A stretch of DNA of 64,000 nt. It comes from Streptomyces phaeofaciens. Its GTDB lineage: Bacteria; Actinomycetota; Actinomycetes; Streptomycetales; Streptomycetaceae. The stretch spans positions 124,001 to 188,000 of the forward strand of contig NZ_BMSA01000007.1 in NCBI RefSeq assembly GCF_014648915.1, given 5' to 3'. Shown piece after piece: positions 10,274-18,415 of the stretch (position 1 is the first letter of the stretch; each line of letters starts with the position of its first letter). The notes under the pieces are model-generated. The model saw nothing but the letters and a program-made list of their open reading frames with translations, did no database searches and was not told the origin of the DNA. Made by a program: the position numbers and the translations under genes.

Positions 10274-11983
10274 TCATCCGGTGGCGGGTACGCCGACCGG
10301 GGAGAGTGTGCCGTCGAGGTAGGCCGCGCGGGAGGCGCGGCGCTGGATCTTGCCACTGGAGGTCTTGGGGATGGTGCCGGGACGGACCAGGACGACGTCG
10401 TGCACGGACAGCCCGTGCGTCTCACCGATCGCGGCCCTGATCAGGTCGGCGATCGTCTCCGCGTCGCCGTCCGCCTCGGGCGCCAGCTCGGCGACCAGCA
10501 CGGGCTGTTCGCCCTCGACGCCGCTGTCCACGGAGAACGCGGCGGTGCAGCCCGGCCGCAGCGCGGGGTGGCACAGCTCGGCGGCGAGTTCCAGGTCCTG
10601 CGGGTAGTGGTTGCGGCCGTCGACGACGAGGAGGTCCTTGAGCCGGCCGGTGACGAACAGCTCGCCGTCGCGCAGGAATCCGAGGTCGCCGGTGCGCAGG
10701 AAGCGGCCCTCGCGGCCGGGGAGGGTGGCGCGGAAGGTCTCCCTGCTGGCGAGGGTGTTGCGCCAGTAGCCGCGGGCGACGCTCTCGCCCTGGACCCAGA
10801 TCTCACCGGTCGCGCCCTCGGGCAGCTCCTCCTTGCGGTCGGGGTCGGCGATGACGACGGTCATGCCCTCGCCCGGCGCTCCGCAGCCGACGGCGGCGGC
10901 GTCGGCTGCGCCGTTCTCCCGCTTCAGGAGGACCGGGGGCGCGCCCACCGTGCCGCCGGTGACCATGACGGTGGCCTCGGCCAGGCCGTAGCAGGGGTAG
11001 AAGGCCTCGCGGCGGAAGCCGGCCGGGGCGAAGGTCTCGGCGAAGCGGCGCAGGGTGGCCGGCCGTACGGGTTCGGCGCCGTTGAAGGCGACCCGCCAGG
11101 AGCGGAGGTCGAGGCCGTCGAGGAGTTCGGGGGTGGCGTGCTTCAGGGCGAGTTCGTAGGCGAAGTTGGGGGCACCGCTGGTGTGCGGGCGGTAGCGGCT
11201 GATCGCCTCGAGCCAGCGCTGCGGCCGCTGGAGGAAGTGCAGCGGGGAGAAGAGGGTGGTGGTCAGTCCGAGGTGAACGGTGTTCAGGACCGGTCCGACG
11301 AGTCCCATGTCGTGGTACACGGGCAGCCAGCTGACGATCAGTTCGCGGCCGTACTCCTCGATGACCTCCGGGGTGTGGCCCATGCGTTCGGTGATGACCC
11401 GCTCGTTGTCCATCAGGTTGCCGTGGGTGACGACGACGCCGCGCGGGGCCGAGGTGGAACCGGAGGTGTACTGGAGGAAGGCGACCGAGTCGGCCGTGAG
11501 GTCGGGGGCGCGCCAGCCCGCGGCCGCCTCGTCCGGGATGTCCTCCGTCACCACGCGGGCGACGCCGTCGAGTTCGGGCAGCTGCTCGGCGAGTGCGTCG
11601 AGGGAGGCGACGACCTCGCGGCTGCCGAGGATCGCCCCGGCGTCGGCGTCGGCGATCAGGCGCTTCGTCCGGGTCAGGGCCCGGTGGCTCCAGGAGTGGC
11701 CCTGCGGGGGTATGCCGGGCACGGCGACGACTCCGGCGGCCAGACAGCCGAGGTAGGCACAGATGAACTCCAGGCCCGGCGGGTGCAGGAGCAGGGCCCG
11801 GCCGCCGGCGAGACCGCTCTCCTGGAGCCGGCCGGCGACGGCCTGGGCGCGGGTGGCCAGTCGGGCGTAGGAGAGTTCCTGGATCTCCCCGTCGCAGTCC
11901 CCCGTGACGAGGTAGCGGTAGGCGGTCTGATCGGGCCGGTGCGTGGCGTGCGTGGTCAGCAGATCGACCAGGGAACGAGCCAT
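10274..11983 (-). CDS. Fatty-acyl-AMP ligase (FAAL) of the PKS cluster
   Basis: Adenylate-forming enzyme of about 569 residues, the usual FAAL length. An AMP-binding motif near residue 170 (QYTSGSTSAPRGVVVTH) is followed by the ANL C-terminal part with TGDLGFL, GRLKDLLVVDGRNHYPQD and PKTSSGKIQRR. The GRNHYPQD segment and PGIPPQG are characteristic of FAALs rather than acyl-CoA ligases. It likely activates a fatty acid as acyl-AMP and loads it onto the N-terminal ACP of the PKS encoded 133 bp downstream on the same strand. ATG 11983 is chosen because AGGTGAG lies 10 bases upstream; the in-frame GTG at 11998 has no Shine-Dalgarno sequence. The acyl chain length cannot be read from sequence. Confidence 0.93.
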   Translation of the reverse strand: MARSLVDLLTTHATHRPDQTAYRYLVTGDCDGEIQELSYARLATRAQAVAGRLQESGLAGGRALLLHPPGLEFICAYLGCLAAGVVAVPGIPPQGHSWSHRALTRTKRLIADADAGAILGSREVVASLDALAEQLPELDGVARVVTEDIPDEAAAGWRAPDLTADSVAFLQYTSGSTSAPRGVVVTHGNLMDNERVITERMGHTPEVIEEYGRELIVSWLPVYHDMGLVGPVLNTVHLGLTTTLFSPLHFLQRPQRWLEAISRYRPHTSGAPNFAYELALKHATPELLDGLDLRSWRVAFNGAEPVRPATLRRFAETFAPAGFRREAFYPCYGLAEATVMVTGGTVGAPPVLLKRENGAADAAAVGCGAPGEGMTVVIADPDRKEELPEGATGEIWVQGESVARGYWRNTLASRETFRATLPGREGRFLRTGDLGFLRDGELFVTGRLKDLLVVDGRNHYPQDLELAAELCHPALRPGCTAAFSVDSGVEGEQPVLVAELAPEADGDAETIADLIRAAIGETHGLSVHDVVLVRPGTIPKTSSGKIQRRASRAAYLDGTLSPVGVPATG

Positions 11984-12274
11984 GTTGACGAGTCTCACCT
12001 GTCTGGAAGAAGAGAAGAGGGAACTCTTGTTCGAGTTTCAACTTGCGGTGATCCGTGAGGATTCGCCGTCGAATACCCCTCGTTCAATTTGCTACCGATG
12101 AGTAACACCCTAGCAAGCCGACTCGCACAGTGTGTCGAACAACGGTAAACCCTGCGTATCCAACAGGCTTCACGGGGGGTGCCTCACCCGGGGCCGACGC
12201 ACACGGACGCGCTCGCGGTTCCACCGGACGGAGCACGCCATGCCCGCCGGACGAATCAGTCCTATGGTGCTGAT
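11984..12274. promoter_or_regulatory. Divergent intergenic region (FAAL / baeRF gene)
   Basis: This 291-bp spacer separates two divergent genes. The part near 12000-12110 is clearly more AT-rich than its surroundings and probably holds the FAAL promoter (reading minus, TATTCG near 12073 could be a -10). On the plus strand TATGGT (12263-12268) sits six bases before the ATG at 12275, which has no good Shine-Dalgarno sequence. This fits a leaderless transcript. No gene is seen here. Confidence 0.4.
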
Positions 12275-13372
12275 ATGGAGAACGCACTCAGCCCCGCGAC
12301 ACTCTCCGAACTGCGGCGCCCGCGCCCCTACCCGGCGGTGTCCGTGCTGACACCCACACACCGCCGGGAACCAGAGAACGCCCAGGACCCCGTCCGGCTG
12401 CGCAACGTCGTGGCCGAGGCGAAGAAGCAGCTGGAGTCCGATCCGTCGGTCACCCGTGAACGGCGTGCCGACGTCGCCGGCCAGCTCGACCGCGCCCTGG
12501 CCGAGATCGACCTGGCGCACGCCGAGGACGGCCTGGTCATCTTCGCCGCGCCCGGCGAGCACCAGGTGTGGTCCCTGGCCCGCCCGGTGCCGGAGCGCGT
12601 CGTCCTCGCGGACACCTTCCTCACCCGCAACCTGGTCTCCGCGCAGGCCGCCGAACGGCCCTTCTGGGTGCTGTCGGTCTCGCCGGACCGCGTCACGCTG
12701 TGGAACGGCGGCGTCGAGCACGTCACCGAGCACGCCACCGGCGGCTTCCCGCTCACCAGCGACCACCGCGAGAACTTCGACGCCGAGCGCCAGGAGCGGA
12801 TCGGCGACCACCCGAGCGCGTTCCGCGACGAGGACACCCGCCACTTCCTGCGCGAGGCCGACGCGGCGATGGGCCGCCTGCTGCGCGCGGACCCGCGGCC
12901 CCTGTACGTCACCGGCGAGCAGGCGGCGCTGTCGGCGCTCGACGAGATCGGCACCGTCACCAAGCACGCGGTGCACGTCCCGCACGGCGGACTGTCGCAC
13001 GGGACCCCCGACGCGGTGTGGCAGGCGATGCGTCCCGTGGTCGACGCCGAGACCCGCAAGGGCGTCGACACGGTCCACCGGGAACTCGAATCGGCCCTCG
13101 GGCGCAAGCGGTTCGCGGCCGGCGTCGACGAGGTCTGGCAGAACGCCCGGGAGGGCCGGGTGCGGCTGCTGGCCGTCGAGGAGAACTACCGGGTGACGGT
13201 GCGCGACGACGGCGACCATCTGATCCCGGCCCTGAGCGGCGACCTCGACGCACGCGAGGACATCGTGGACGAGATCGTCGAGCAGTGCCTGGAGACCGGC
13301 GCCGACGTACGGTTCGTCCCGGACGGCACCCTGGGCGACGCGGCCGGGATCGCGGGCGTCCTGCGGTACTGA
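12275..13372 (+). CDS. baeRF-family (bacterial eRF1-like) protein
   Basis: Protein of 365 residues resembling the bacterial branch of archaeo-eukaryotic release-factor-like proteins (baeRF3-type), often annotated hypothetical or as a chemotaxis protein in Streptomyces. The N-terminus VSVLTPTHRREPENAQDP and the middle segment ATGGFPLTSDHRENFDAERQ fit that family. It is soluble, with no signal peptide or membrane segment. The proposed role for the family is ribosome-associated rescue or release; no activity can be shown here. ATG 12275 is preferred over an upstream in-frame start because homology begins there and a -10-like TATGGT precedes it. It is followed by a 78-bp gap to the next plus-strand gene. 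Confidence 0.7.
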   Translation: MENALSPATLSELRRPRPYPAVSVLTPTHRREPENAQDPVRLRNVVAEAKKQLESDPSVTRERRADVAGQLDRALAEIDLAHAEDGLVIFAAPGEHQVWSLARPVPERVVLADTFLTRNLVSAQAAERPFWVLSVSPDRVTLWNGGVEHVTEHATGGFPLTSDHRENFDAERQERIGDHPSAFRDEDTRHFLREADAAMGRLLRADPRPLYVTGEQAALSALDEIGTVTKHAVHVPHGGLSHGTPDAVWQAMRPVVDAETRKGVDTVHRELESALGRKRFAAGVDEVWQNAREGRVRLLAVEENYRVTVRDDGDHLIPALSGDLDAREDIVDEIVEQCLETGADVRFVPDGTLGDAAGIAGVLRY

Positions 13373-13450
13373 CCAGCGGCCCCTTCCCCGCACCGGCGTA
13401 CGCTACGGCCTGATCGTCAGCGTGATCGTCGGCTGGGAGGGAGAGCACGC

Positions 13451-14476
13451 GTGGGTGACCTGCTGGGCGTCGCGGTACTGGGTGCCGGACACATGGGGGC
13501 CGATCACATACGACGCCTCGACCGCATGGTGAACGGGGCACGGGTGGCCGCGGTGGCCGACCCGGACGCCGCACGCGCGAAGGAGGCCGTCGCCGGGACG
13601 GAAGGGGCCTCGGTCCACACCGAGGCCGAGGCCGCGCTGGACGCGCCGGGCGTCGAGGCCGTACTGATCGCCTCCCCCGGGCCGGCGCACGAGGAGGCGC
13701 TGCTCTCGGCGTTCGCGCGCGGGCTCCCCGTGCTGTGCGAGAAGCCGATGGTGCCGGACTCGGCGGGCGCGCTGCGGGTGGTCGAGGCGGAGGCGCGACT
13801 CGGGCGGCGGCTGGCCCAGATCGGGTTCATGCGGCGCTACGACACCGAGTACCGCCGCCTCAAGGCCCTGCTGGACGACGGCCGGCTCGGGCGCGCGCTG
13901 ATGCTGCACTGCGTCCACCGCAATGTCTCCTCGCCGCCGGACTTCACCAGCGCCATGCTCGTCAACAGCTCGGTGTCGCACGAGATCGACGCGGCCCGCT
14001 GGCTGCTGGGCCAGGAGCTGACCGCGGTCACCGTGCTGCGGCCGCGTCCCTCCGCCGGCGCGCCCCAGGGCCTGCTCGACCCGCAGTTCGTGCTCTTCGA
14101 GACGGCCGGGGGCGCGCTGGTCGACGTGGAGGTCTTCGTCAACTGCGGGTTCGGCTACCAGGTGCGCTGCGAGGCCGTCTGCGAGCGGGGCGCCGCGCGC
14201 ATCGGCGACGACCGGGGCATGCTGGTGACCGCCGGGGGTTCGGCCGGTGCCGAGGTCCCCCAGGACTACCTGGTCCGCTTCGCCGACGCCTACGACCGCG
14301 AGGTGCAGGCCTGGGTCGACGCCACCCGGCGGGGCCGGGTCACCGGGCCGACCGCCTGGGACGGCTACGCGGCCTCGGTCGTCGCCGAGGCCGGGGTCGC
14401 CGCCCTGGAGAGCGGCACCCGCACGACCGTGGACCTCGCCGCACTCCCGGAGCTGTACGCGGTGACCGGTCGCTGA
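13451..14476 (+). CDS. Gfo/Idh/MocA-family NAD(P)-dependent oxidoreductase
   Basis: A 341-residue sugar or polyol dehydrogenase of the Gfo/Idh/MocA family. The N-terminal Rossmann motif is GAGHMGADH (about residues 10-18). The family hallmark CEKPM (about residues 97-101), with its cofactor and substrate lysine, is intact. The C-terminal alpha/beta domain includes SVSHEIDAARWLLG, which carries the usual catalytic-region His and Asp. It starts at GTG 13451 behind GGGAGGGAGAG. The closest functional relatives are inositol 2-dehydrogenase-like enzymes, but no other inositol genes are nearby, so the substrate is undetermined. It converges with the SsgA-like gene 13 bp downstream. Confidence 0.88.
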   Translation: MGDLLGVAVLGAGHMGADHIRRLDRMVNGARVAAVADPDAARAKEAVAGTEGASVHTEAEAALDAPGVEAVLIASPGPAHEEALLSAFARGLPVLCEKPMVPDSAGALRVVEAEARLGRRLAQIGFMRRYDTEYRRLKALLDDGRLGRALMLHCVHRNVSSPPDFTSAMLVNSSVSHEIDAARWLLGQELTAVTVLRPRPSAGAPQGLLDPQFVLFETAGGALVDVEVFVNCGFGYQVRCEAVCERGAARIGDDRGMLVTAGGSAGAEVPQDYLVRFADAYDREVQAWVDATRRGRVTGPTAWDGYAASVVAEAGVAALESGTRTTVDLAALPELYAVTGR

Positions 14477-14489
14477 GGCGAAGCCCGCG

Positions 14490-14903
14490 TCAGACATTGC
14501 CGAGCAGGGCCTGAAGGCCCCGGTCGACAGCGGCACCGACGTCCTCCTGGCCCGCCGCGACCACGGCATAGCTGCGCAGCAGGAAACGGTTGAGCGCGGG
14601 CGTGTCGAACTGGAGCAGGGCCATCCCGAGCGGTGAGTGGAACTCCACCACCGTCCGGGACCGGCCGCACGGCCAGATGTGCACGTCCCCGCTCCCGGCC
14701 GGCCCACGCAGCCCCTCCTCCAGCAGGCCGCGGGCGAAGGTCCAGGTGACGCCCTCGCCGGCGAGGGCGATTTCCGGCGGGAAGTCGAGGTGCACGGCGA
14801 AGGGCTCGGTGGAGGCGTAGCGGAGCGTCGCGGCGACCGGCAGCTCCTGGTCCTCCCCGGTGATCAGGCAGGCGCGGACGGGCTGTTCGAGGGTGATGTC
14901 CAT
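14490..14903 (-). CDS. SsgA-like sporulation/cell-division protein (SALP)
   Basis: Small 137-residue protein with the SsgA/SsgB-type domain spanning its whole length. Features include RACLITGEDQELPVAATLRY at the N-terminus, FPPE, VTWTFARGLLEEGL, GDVHIWPCG and a C-terminal RFLLRSYAVV. SALPs occur only in morphologically complex actinomycetes and control septum placement, peptidoglycan maintenance and spore separation during sporulation. Which of the several paralogues (SsgA to SsgG) this is cannot be settled by eye. It starts at ATG 14903 without a strong Shine-Dalgarno sequence. A CRP-like palindrome lies about 55 bp upstream. The PAS-PP2C phosphatase gene is divergent from it. Confidence 0.9.
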   Translation of the reverse strand: MDITLEQPVRACLITGEDQELPVAATLRYASTEPFAVHLDFPPEIALAGEGVTWTFARGLLEEGLRGPAGSGDVHIWPCGRSRTVVEFHSPLGMALLQFDTPALNRFLLRSYAVVAAGQEDVGAAVDRGLQALLGNV

Positions 14904-15252
14904 GCATGTACGACCCCGTGGGGGCCCTTCGCATTACGCGGAACCGGGCACAAAATATGTGACCTGCGTCACGATTTCCCTTGAGGGGAACACACGGCCG
15001 TCGAACACCCGGCGGACAGTCCTTCCGTACCCCTCACGAGTCCCTCAAGTCACGTACGTCACCTACGACTTGACGCCCCCACCGGGTGGCCTTCAGGCAC
15101 CCCCCGGCCACGCCTTGAAGACTGTGGCATATGCCAGAAGCACCACCGAATCGTGTGTTGCCAAATCCCTTACACGGCGTCGCGGGCTGTGCAACAGTCG
15201 TAACGGCCCTTCCGTCCCCTTCGTCGGACCGTTCCCGCATCGGAGTCGCGTC
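14904..15252. promoter_or_regulatory. Divergent ssg / phosphatase intergenic region with CRP-like palindrome
   Basis: This 349-bp spacer has no convincing gene. It contains TGTGACCTGCGTCACG (14958-14973), a perfect GTGAC-N4-GTCAC inverted repeat that matches the CRP/FNR-type half-site pattern. It also contains a second inverted repeat, TCAAGTC (15045-15051) with GACTTGA (15067-15073), around a central ACGTACGT. Either could be an operator for the sporulation protein or for the phosphatase. The match to Streptomyces Crp sites is by pattern only. Confidence 0.45.
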
Positions 15253-16653
15253 ATGTCGTCCCCTCTCTCTGCGGACCACCCCGCCGCCCAGCCGCCGGGA
15301 CGCGGCTCGGTCGACGCGCTGATCACGCAGACGCGACGGCTTCGGGGAGACGTGGACGCCGTACGACGGGACGCACCCAGGGACGCGGCCGACCCGCAGG
15401 GGCGCTGGCAGCGCGCGCTCTACGACCTGGCGCTGCACCAACTCAACGACCTCGACGCGCACTTGGCACAGCTGCGGGACGGCCCGGCGCCGGCCCCGGA
15501 GGTGAGCGCCGCCCTGCCGGCCGCCTCCCGGCGCGGCTCGCTGCTCAGCCGGGTCGGCAGCGCGGAGTGGAACCTGCTGACGGACGACGCCGTGTGGTCC
15601 GAGGAACTCCACCGGATCCTCGGCCGCGACCCGGCCACTCCCGCGCTCACCCTCGACGAACTGCCGTCCCTGGTGCACGAGGAGGACCGGCCGAAGCTGA
15701 CGGCCATGGTCACGGCCTGCCTCGTCGACGCCCGGCCCATCGACGGCGAGTTCCGCGTCGTCCGCCCGGACCGCGAGGTGCGCACCGTGCACATGATGGG
15801 CGAGCCGGTACTCGACGCCGACGGCGGCACCGCCACCATGTGGGCCGTGCTCCGCGACGTCAGCGAACTGCGCAGCCGCCGGCGGGAGGTGCGCGAGACC
15901 CATGACTCGCTGGACCGCCACCGGCAGCGCGCACAGAGCGAACACCGGCTGGCCGTCGAGCTCCAGGAGGCCGTCATGCCGCCCTGGCGCGGTTCCCTGC
16001 GGCTCCCGCGCCAGGGCCCCCGCTCGCTCGACCTCGCCGCGCAGTACCTGCCCGCCTCCACGGGTTCCCTGATCGGCGCCGACTGGTACGACGCGCTCGA
16101 ACTCCCCGACGGCCAGACACTGCTGAGCGTCGGCGACCTCACCGGGCACGGCCCGGCCGTCACCTCGAGCATGGCGATGATGCTGGGCGCCCTGCGCGGC
16201 ATGGCGATGGCGGGCACCGCGCCGGCCCAGCTCATGACCTGGCTGAACCACTTACTGGACGCCACCGTCCAGCCGGCCCTGGCCGGTGCCGTCTGCTGCC
16301 GTTACCGGTCCGACACCCGCACCCTGACCTGGGCGCAGGCCGGACACCCCGCCCCGCTGCTGTACCGCGACGGGACGGGGCGTCGACTGGAGACCCCCGA
16401 CGGCGTTCTCCTCGGCGCCACCTCGGGCGCCGTCTACGGACAGGCCGAGGTGACCCTGGAAGCGGGCGACCTGGTGCTGCTGCACACCGCCGCACTGGGG
16501 CGCGCGGGCGCACCGGACCGGCTCCTCGACCTCGCCCCCCGCCTGCGCGAGGCACGCACCGCACAGGACTGCGTACGGATGATCGTGACGGAGTGCGGTA
16601 CGAGCGAGCGCGAGGACGACGCCTGCGTGCTCGTCGCCCGGGTGACTCCGTAG
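15253..16653 (+). CDS. PAS-domain PP2C/SpoIIE-type serine phosphatase
   Basis: A 466-residue protein. The N-terminal third is a helical linker. A PAS-like domain follows at about residues 95-205 (VGSAEWNLLTDDAVWSEELH, RVVRPDREVRTVHMMGEPV), then a short coiled-coil linker rich in RRREVRETHDSL. The C-terminal PP2C (RsbU/SpoIIE) domain covers about residues 235-466 with GADWYDALELPDG, SVGDLTGHGP (metal-binding Asp), LTWAQAGHPAPLLY and EREDDACVLVARV. These enzymes dephosphorylate anti-anti-sigma factors; no HATPase partner domain is fused here and no anti-anti-sigma gene is adjacent. Start ATG 15253 has GGAG seven bases upstream. It is convergent with the NsdA-like gene. Confidence 0.9.
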   Translation: MSSPLSADHPAAQPPGRGSVDALITQTRRLRGDVDAVRRDAPRDAADPQGRWQRALYDLALHQLNDLDAHLAQLRDGPAPAPEVSAALPAASRRGSLLSRVGSAEWNLLTDDAVWSEELHRILGRDPATPALTLDELPSLVHEEDRPKLTAMVTACLVDARPIDGEFRVVRPDREVRTVHMMGEPVLDADGGTATMWAVLRDVSELRSRRREVRETHDSLDRHRQRAQSEHRLAVELQEAVMPPWRGSLRLPRQGPRSLDLAAQYLPASTGSLIGADWYDALELPDGQTLLSVGDLTGHGPAVTSSMAMMLGALRGMAMAGTAPAQLMTWLNHLLDATVQPALAGAVCCRYRSDTRTLTWAQAGHPAPLLYRDGTGRRLETPDGVLLGATSGAVYGQAEVTLEAGDLVLLHTAALGRAGAPDRLLDLAPRLREARTAQDCVRMIVTECGTSEREDDACVLVARVTP

Positions 16654-16686
16654 CTCGTCGGCGGTCGGCTCGCCGCCTCGTCCCGC

Positions 16687-18183
16687 CTACACCTGGGTGC
16701 TGCCCCTGCCTCCCTTCGCCTTCGGCAGCGCCAGCACGATCTGCTCGCGCAGCTCGCTGATGCTCTGGTAGTTGGCGTACTCCGCGGTCAGCCGGTACAT
16801 CTCGCGCAGCCGGTCCCAGGTACGACGGGAGGAGTTCGAGCCCATCGACACCAGAGCCAACCGGGCGTACCGGTCCGCCTGTTCGGGGTCGTCCGCGATG
16901 AAGCAGGCCGAGGCCATGGAGAGATGGTCGAAGATCTTCGACCGCTCCCGCCCGTCGACGCGCAGCGCCAGGGCCTTCTCCGCGTAGTACTGGGCGTGCG
17001 AGGCCGCCTGGGGCTCGAACTCGGCCAGCGTGCGGTACGCCAGCGCCTGCATCCCGTACAGATCCTCGTCCTTGAAGGTCTGCATCCAGGGCGGCGGTTC
17101 CAGGTCGCCCTTCTCGGAGACGAAGAGGTCCTCCGCCCGGCCGAGGGTGCGGCGCATGGCCTGCCCCTTGCCCATGGAGGCCTGCGCCCAGGCCTCGATG
17201 GTGTGGAACATCGCCCGGGTGCGCGGCAACACGTTGTCGCCCGCTCCGGACTGGGCGAGTTTCATCAGGTCGAGGGCCTCGTCGGGCCGGCCCAGGTGGA
17301 CCATCTGGCGGGCCGCCCGGGAGAGCGCCTCGCCGGCCCGCGGCCGGTCACCGCCCTCCCGGGCCGCGTGGGCGGCGATGACGAAGTACTTCTGGGCCGT
17401 GGGCTCCAGGCCGACGTCGTGCGACATCCAGCCCGCGAGGACGGCGAGGTTGGCGGCGACGCCCCACAGGCGCCGCTGGAGATGGGTGGGGTGGTGGTAG
17501 GCGAGCATGCCGCCCACCTCGTTGAGCTGTCCCACGACGGCCTTGCGTTGCAGCCCGCCCCCGCGGGCCGCGTCCCAGGCTCGGAACACCTCGACCGAGC
17601 GCTCCAGTTCCTCGATCTCCTCCGCTCCGATGGGGGCGGCCTCGTAGCGGTCGAACCCAGCGGGGTCGGCATGGCGCAGGAGGGGGTGGTCGATGACGGG
17701 AGCGTCGGCGGAAAGGGTGGGGTCGGTGTGCAGCCAGTCGTGCATGGCGCTGCTGAGTGCTGATCCCGCGGCGAGCGCGGCACCCGCGCCCACCAAGCCG
17801 CGTCGGTTGAGCATGAGGTCCATTCCCGTGAATTCGGTGAGGACCGCGGCAGTCCGTTCGGGCGCCCACGGCACGCCGTCGGGATGATCGACACTCCCGC
17901 CGCCCGGCCGTTTCCCCGTACGCCCGTGCCGGACCAGACCGAGGTCTTCGATGGTCACGACACGGCCGAGACGCTCGGTGAACAGAGCCGCCAGCACCCG
18001 CGGCACCGGATCGCGCGGGATCTCTCCCATGTCGATCCACCGCCGCACCCGGGAGGTGTCGGTCGACAGCTGGGGGTGGCCCATGGCCGCCGCCTGCCGG
18101 TTGACCAGCCTCGCGAGTTCACCCTTGGACCAGCCGGCCAGGCCGAACAGGTCCGCCAGGCGGGTGTTGGGTTGTCCGCTCAC
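16687..18183 (-). CDS. NsdA-like TPR transcriptional regulator
   Basis: About 498 residues. The N-terminal XRE-like helix-turn-helix region contains GWSKGELARLVNRQAAAMG and TDTSRVRRWIDMGEIPR, the hallmark of the Streptomyces NsdA/NsdB regulator family, followed by FTERLGRVVTIEDLGL. A hydrophobic Ala/Gly stretch follows near residue 150 (GAGAALAAGSALSSAM), then a long TPR-rich helical C-terminus. NsdA homologues repress antibiotic production and sporulation in Streptomyces; this protein is a paralogue, so its target is unknown. GTG 18183 is chosen because the conserved SGQPNTRLADLFG begins there, behind a GGGGG stretch. An upstream in-frame start at 18291 would add 36 non-conserved residues. 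Confidence 0.82.
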   Translation of the reverse strand: MSGQPNTRLADLFGLAGWSKGELARLVNRQAAAMGHPQLSTDTSRVRRWIDMGEIPRDPVPRVLAALFTERLGRVVTIEDLGLVRHGRTGKRPGGGSVDHPDGVPWAPERTAAVLTEFTGMDLMLNRRGLVGAGAALAAGSALSSAMHDWLHTDPTLSADAPVIDHPLLRHADPAGFDRYEAAPIGAEEIEELERSVEVFRAWDAARGGGLQRKAVVGQLNEVGGMLAYHHPTHLQRRLWGVAANLAVLAGWMSHDVGLEPTAQKYFVIAAHAAREGGDRPRAGEALSRAARQMVHLGRPDEALDLMKLAQSGAGDNVLPRTRAMFHTIEAWAQASMGKGQAMRRTLGRAEDLFVSEKGDLEPPPWMQTFKDEDLYGMQALAYRTLAEFEPQAASHAQYYAEKALALRVDGRERSKIFDHLSMASACFIADDPEQADRYARLALVSMGSNSSRRTWDRLREMYRLTAEYANYQSISELREQIVLALPKAKGGRGSTQV

Positions 18184-18415
18184 GTCAAGCCCCCAGGTTC
18201 TCGGCTGAGTTGACAGTAGCCCGGGGGAAGGTGCCGGGCGACTATTCGCCAGGGTTCGCCAGGGTCCGCCAGATGGTGTGCCACTGGGCATCGGGTGTCA
18301 GGTAGGAAAGCGCCACCCCGACCCGGTCGCCGAGGGACATTCCCCAGGGTGCACCCGGGTGGACCGGTCGGGGCAGCGTTTTGACGTCCGGCACACGAAG
18401 GGATCTGTTTCGCCC
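18184..18415. promoter_or_regulatory. Divergent spacer with three tandem 10-bp repeats
   Basis: This 232-bp region lies between the NsdA-like gene and the APH-fold gene. It holds TTCGCCAGGG twice (18245-18254 and 18255-18264) and a related TCCGCCAGAT (18265-18274), three units exactly one helical turn apart. Such phasing suits cooperative binding by a regulator that could serve both promoters. No gene is seen. Confidence 0.45.
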
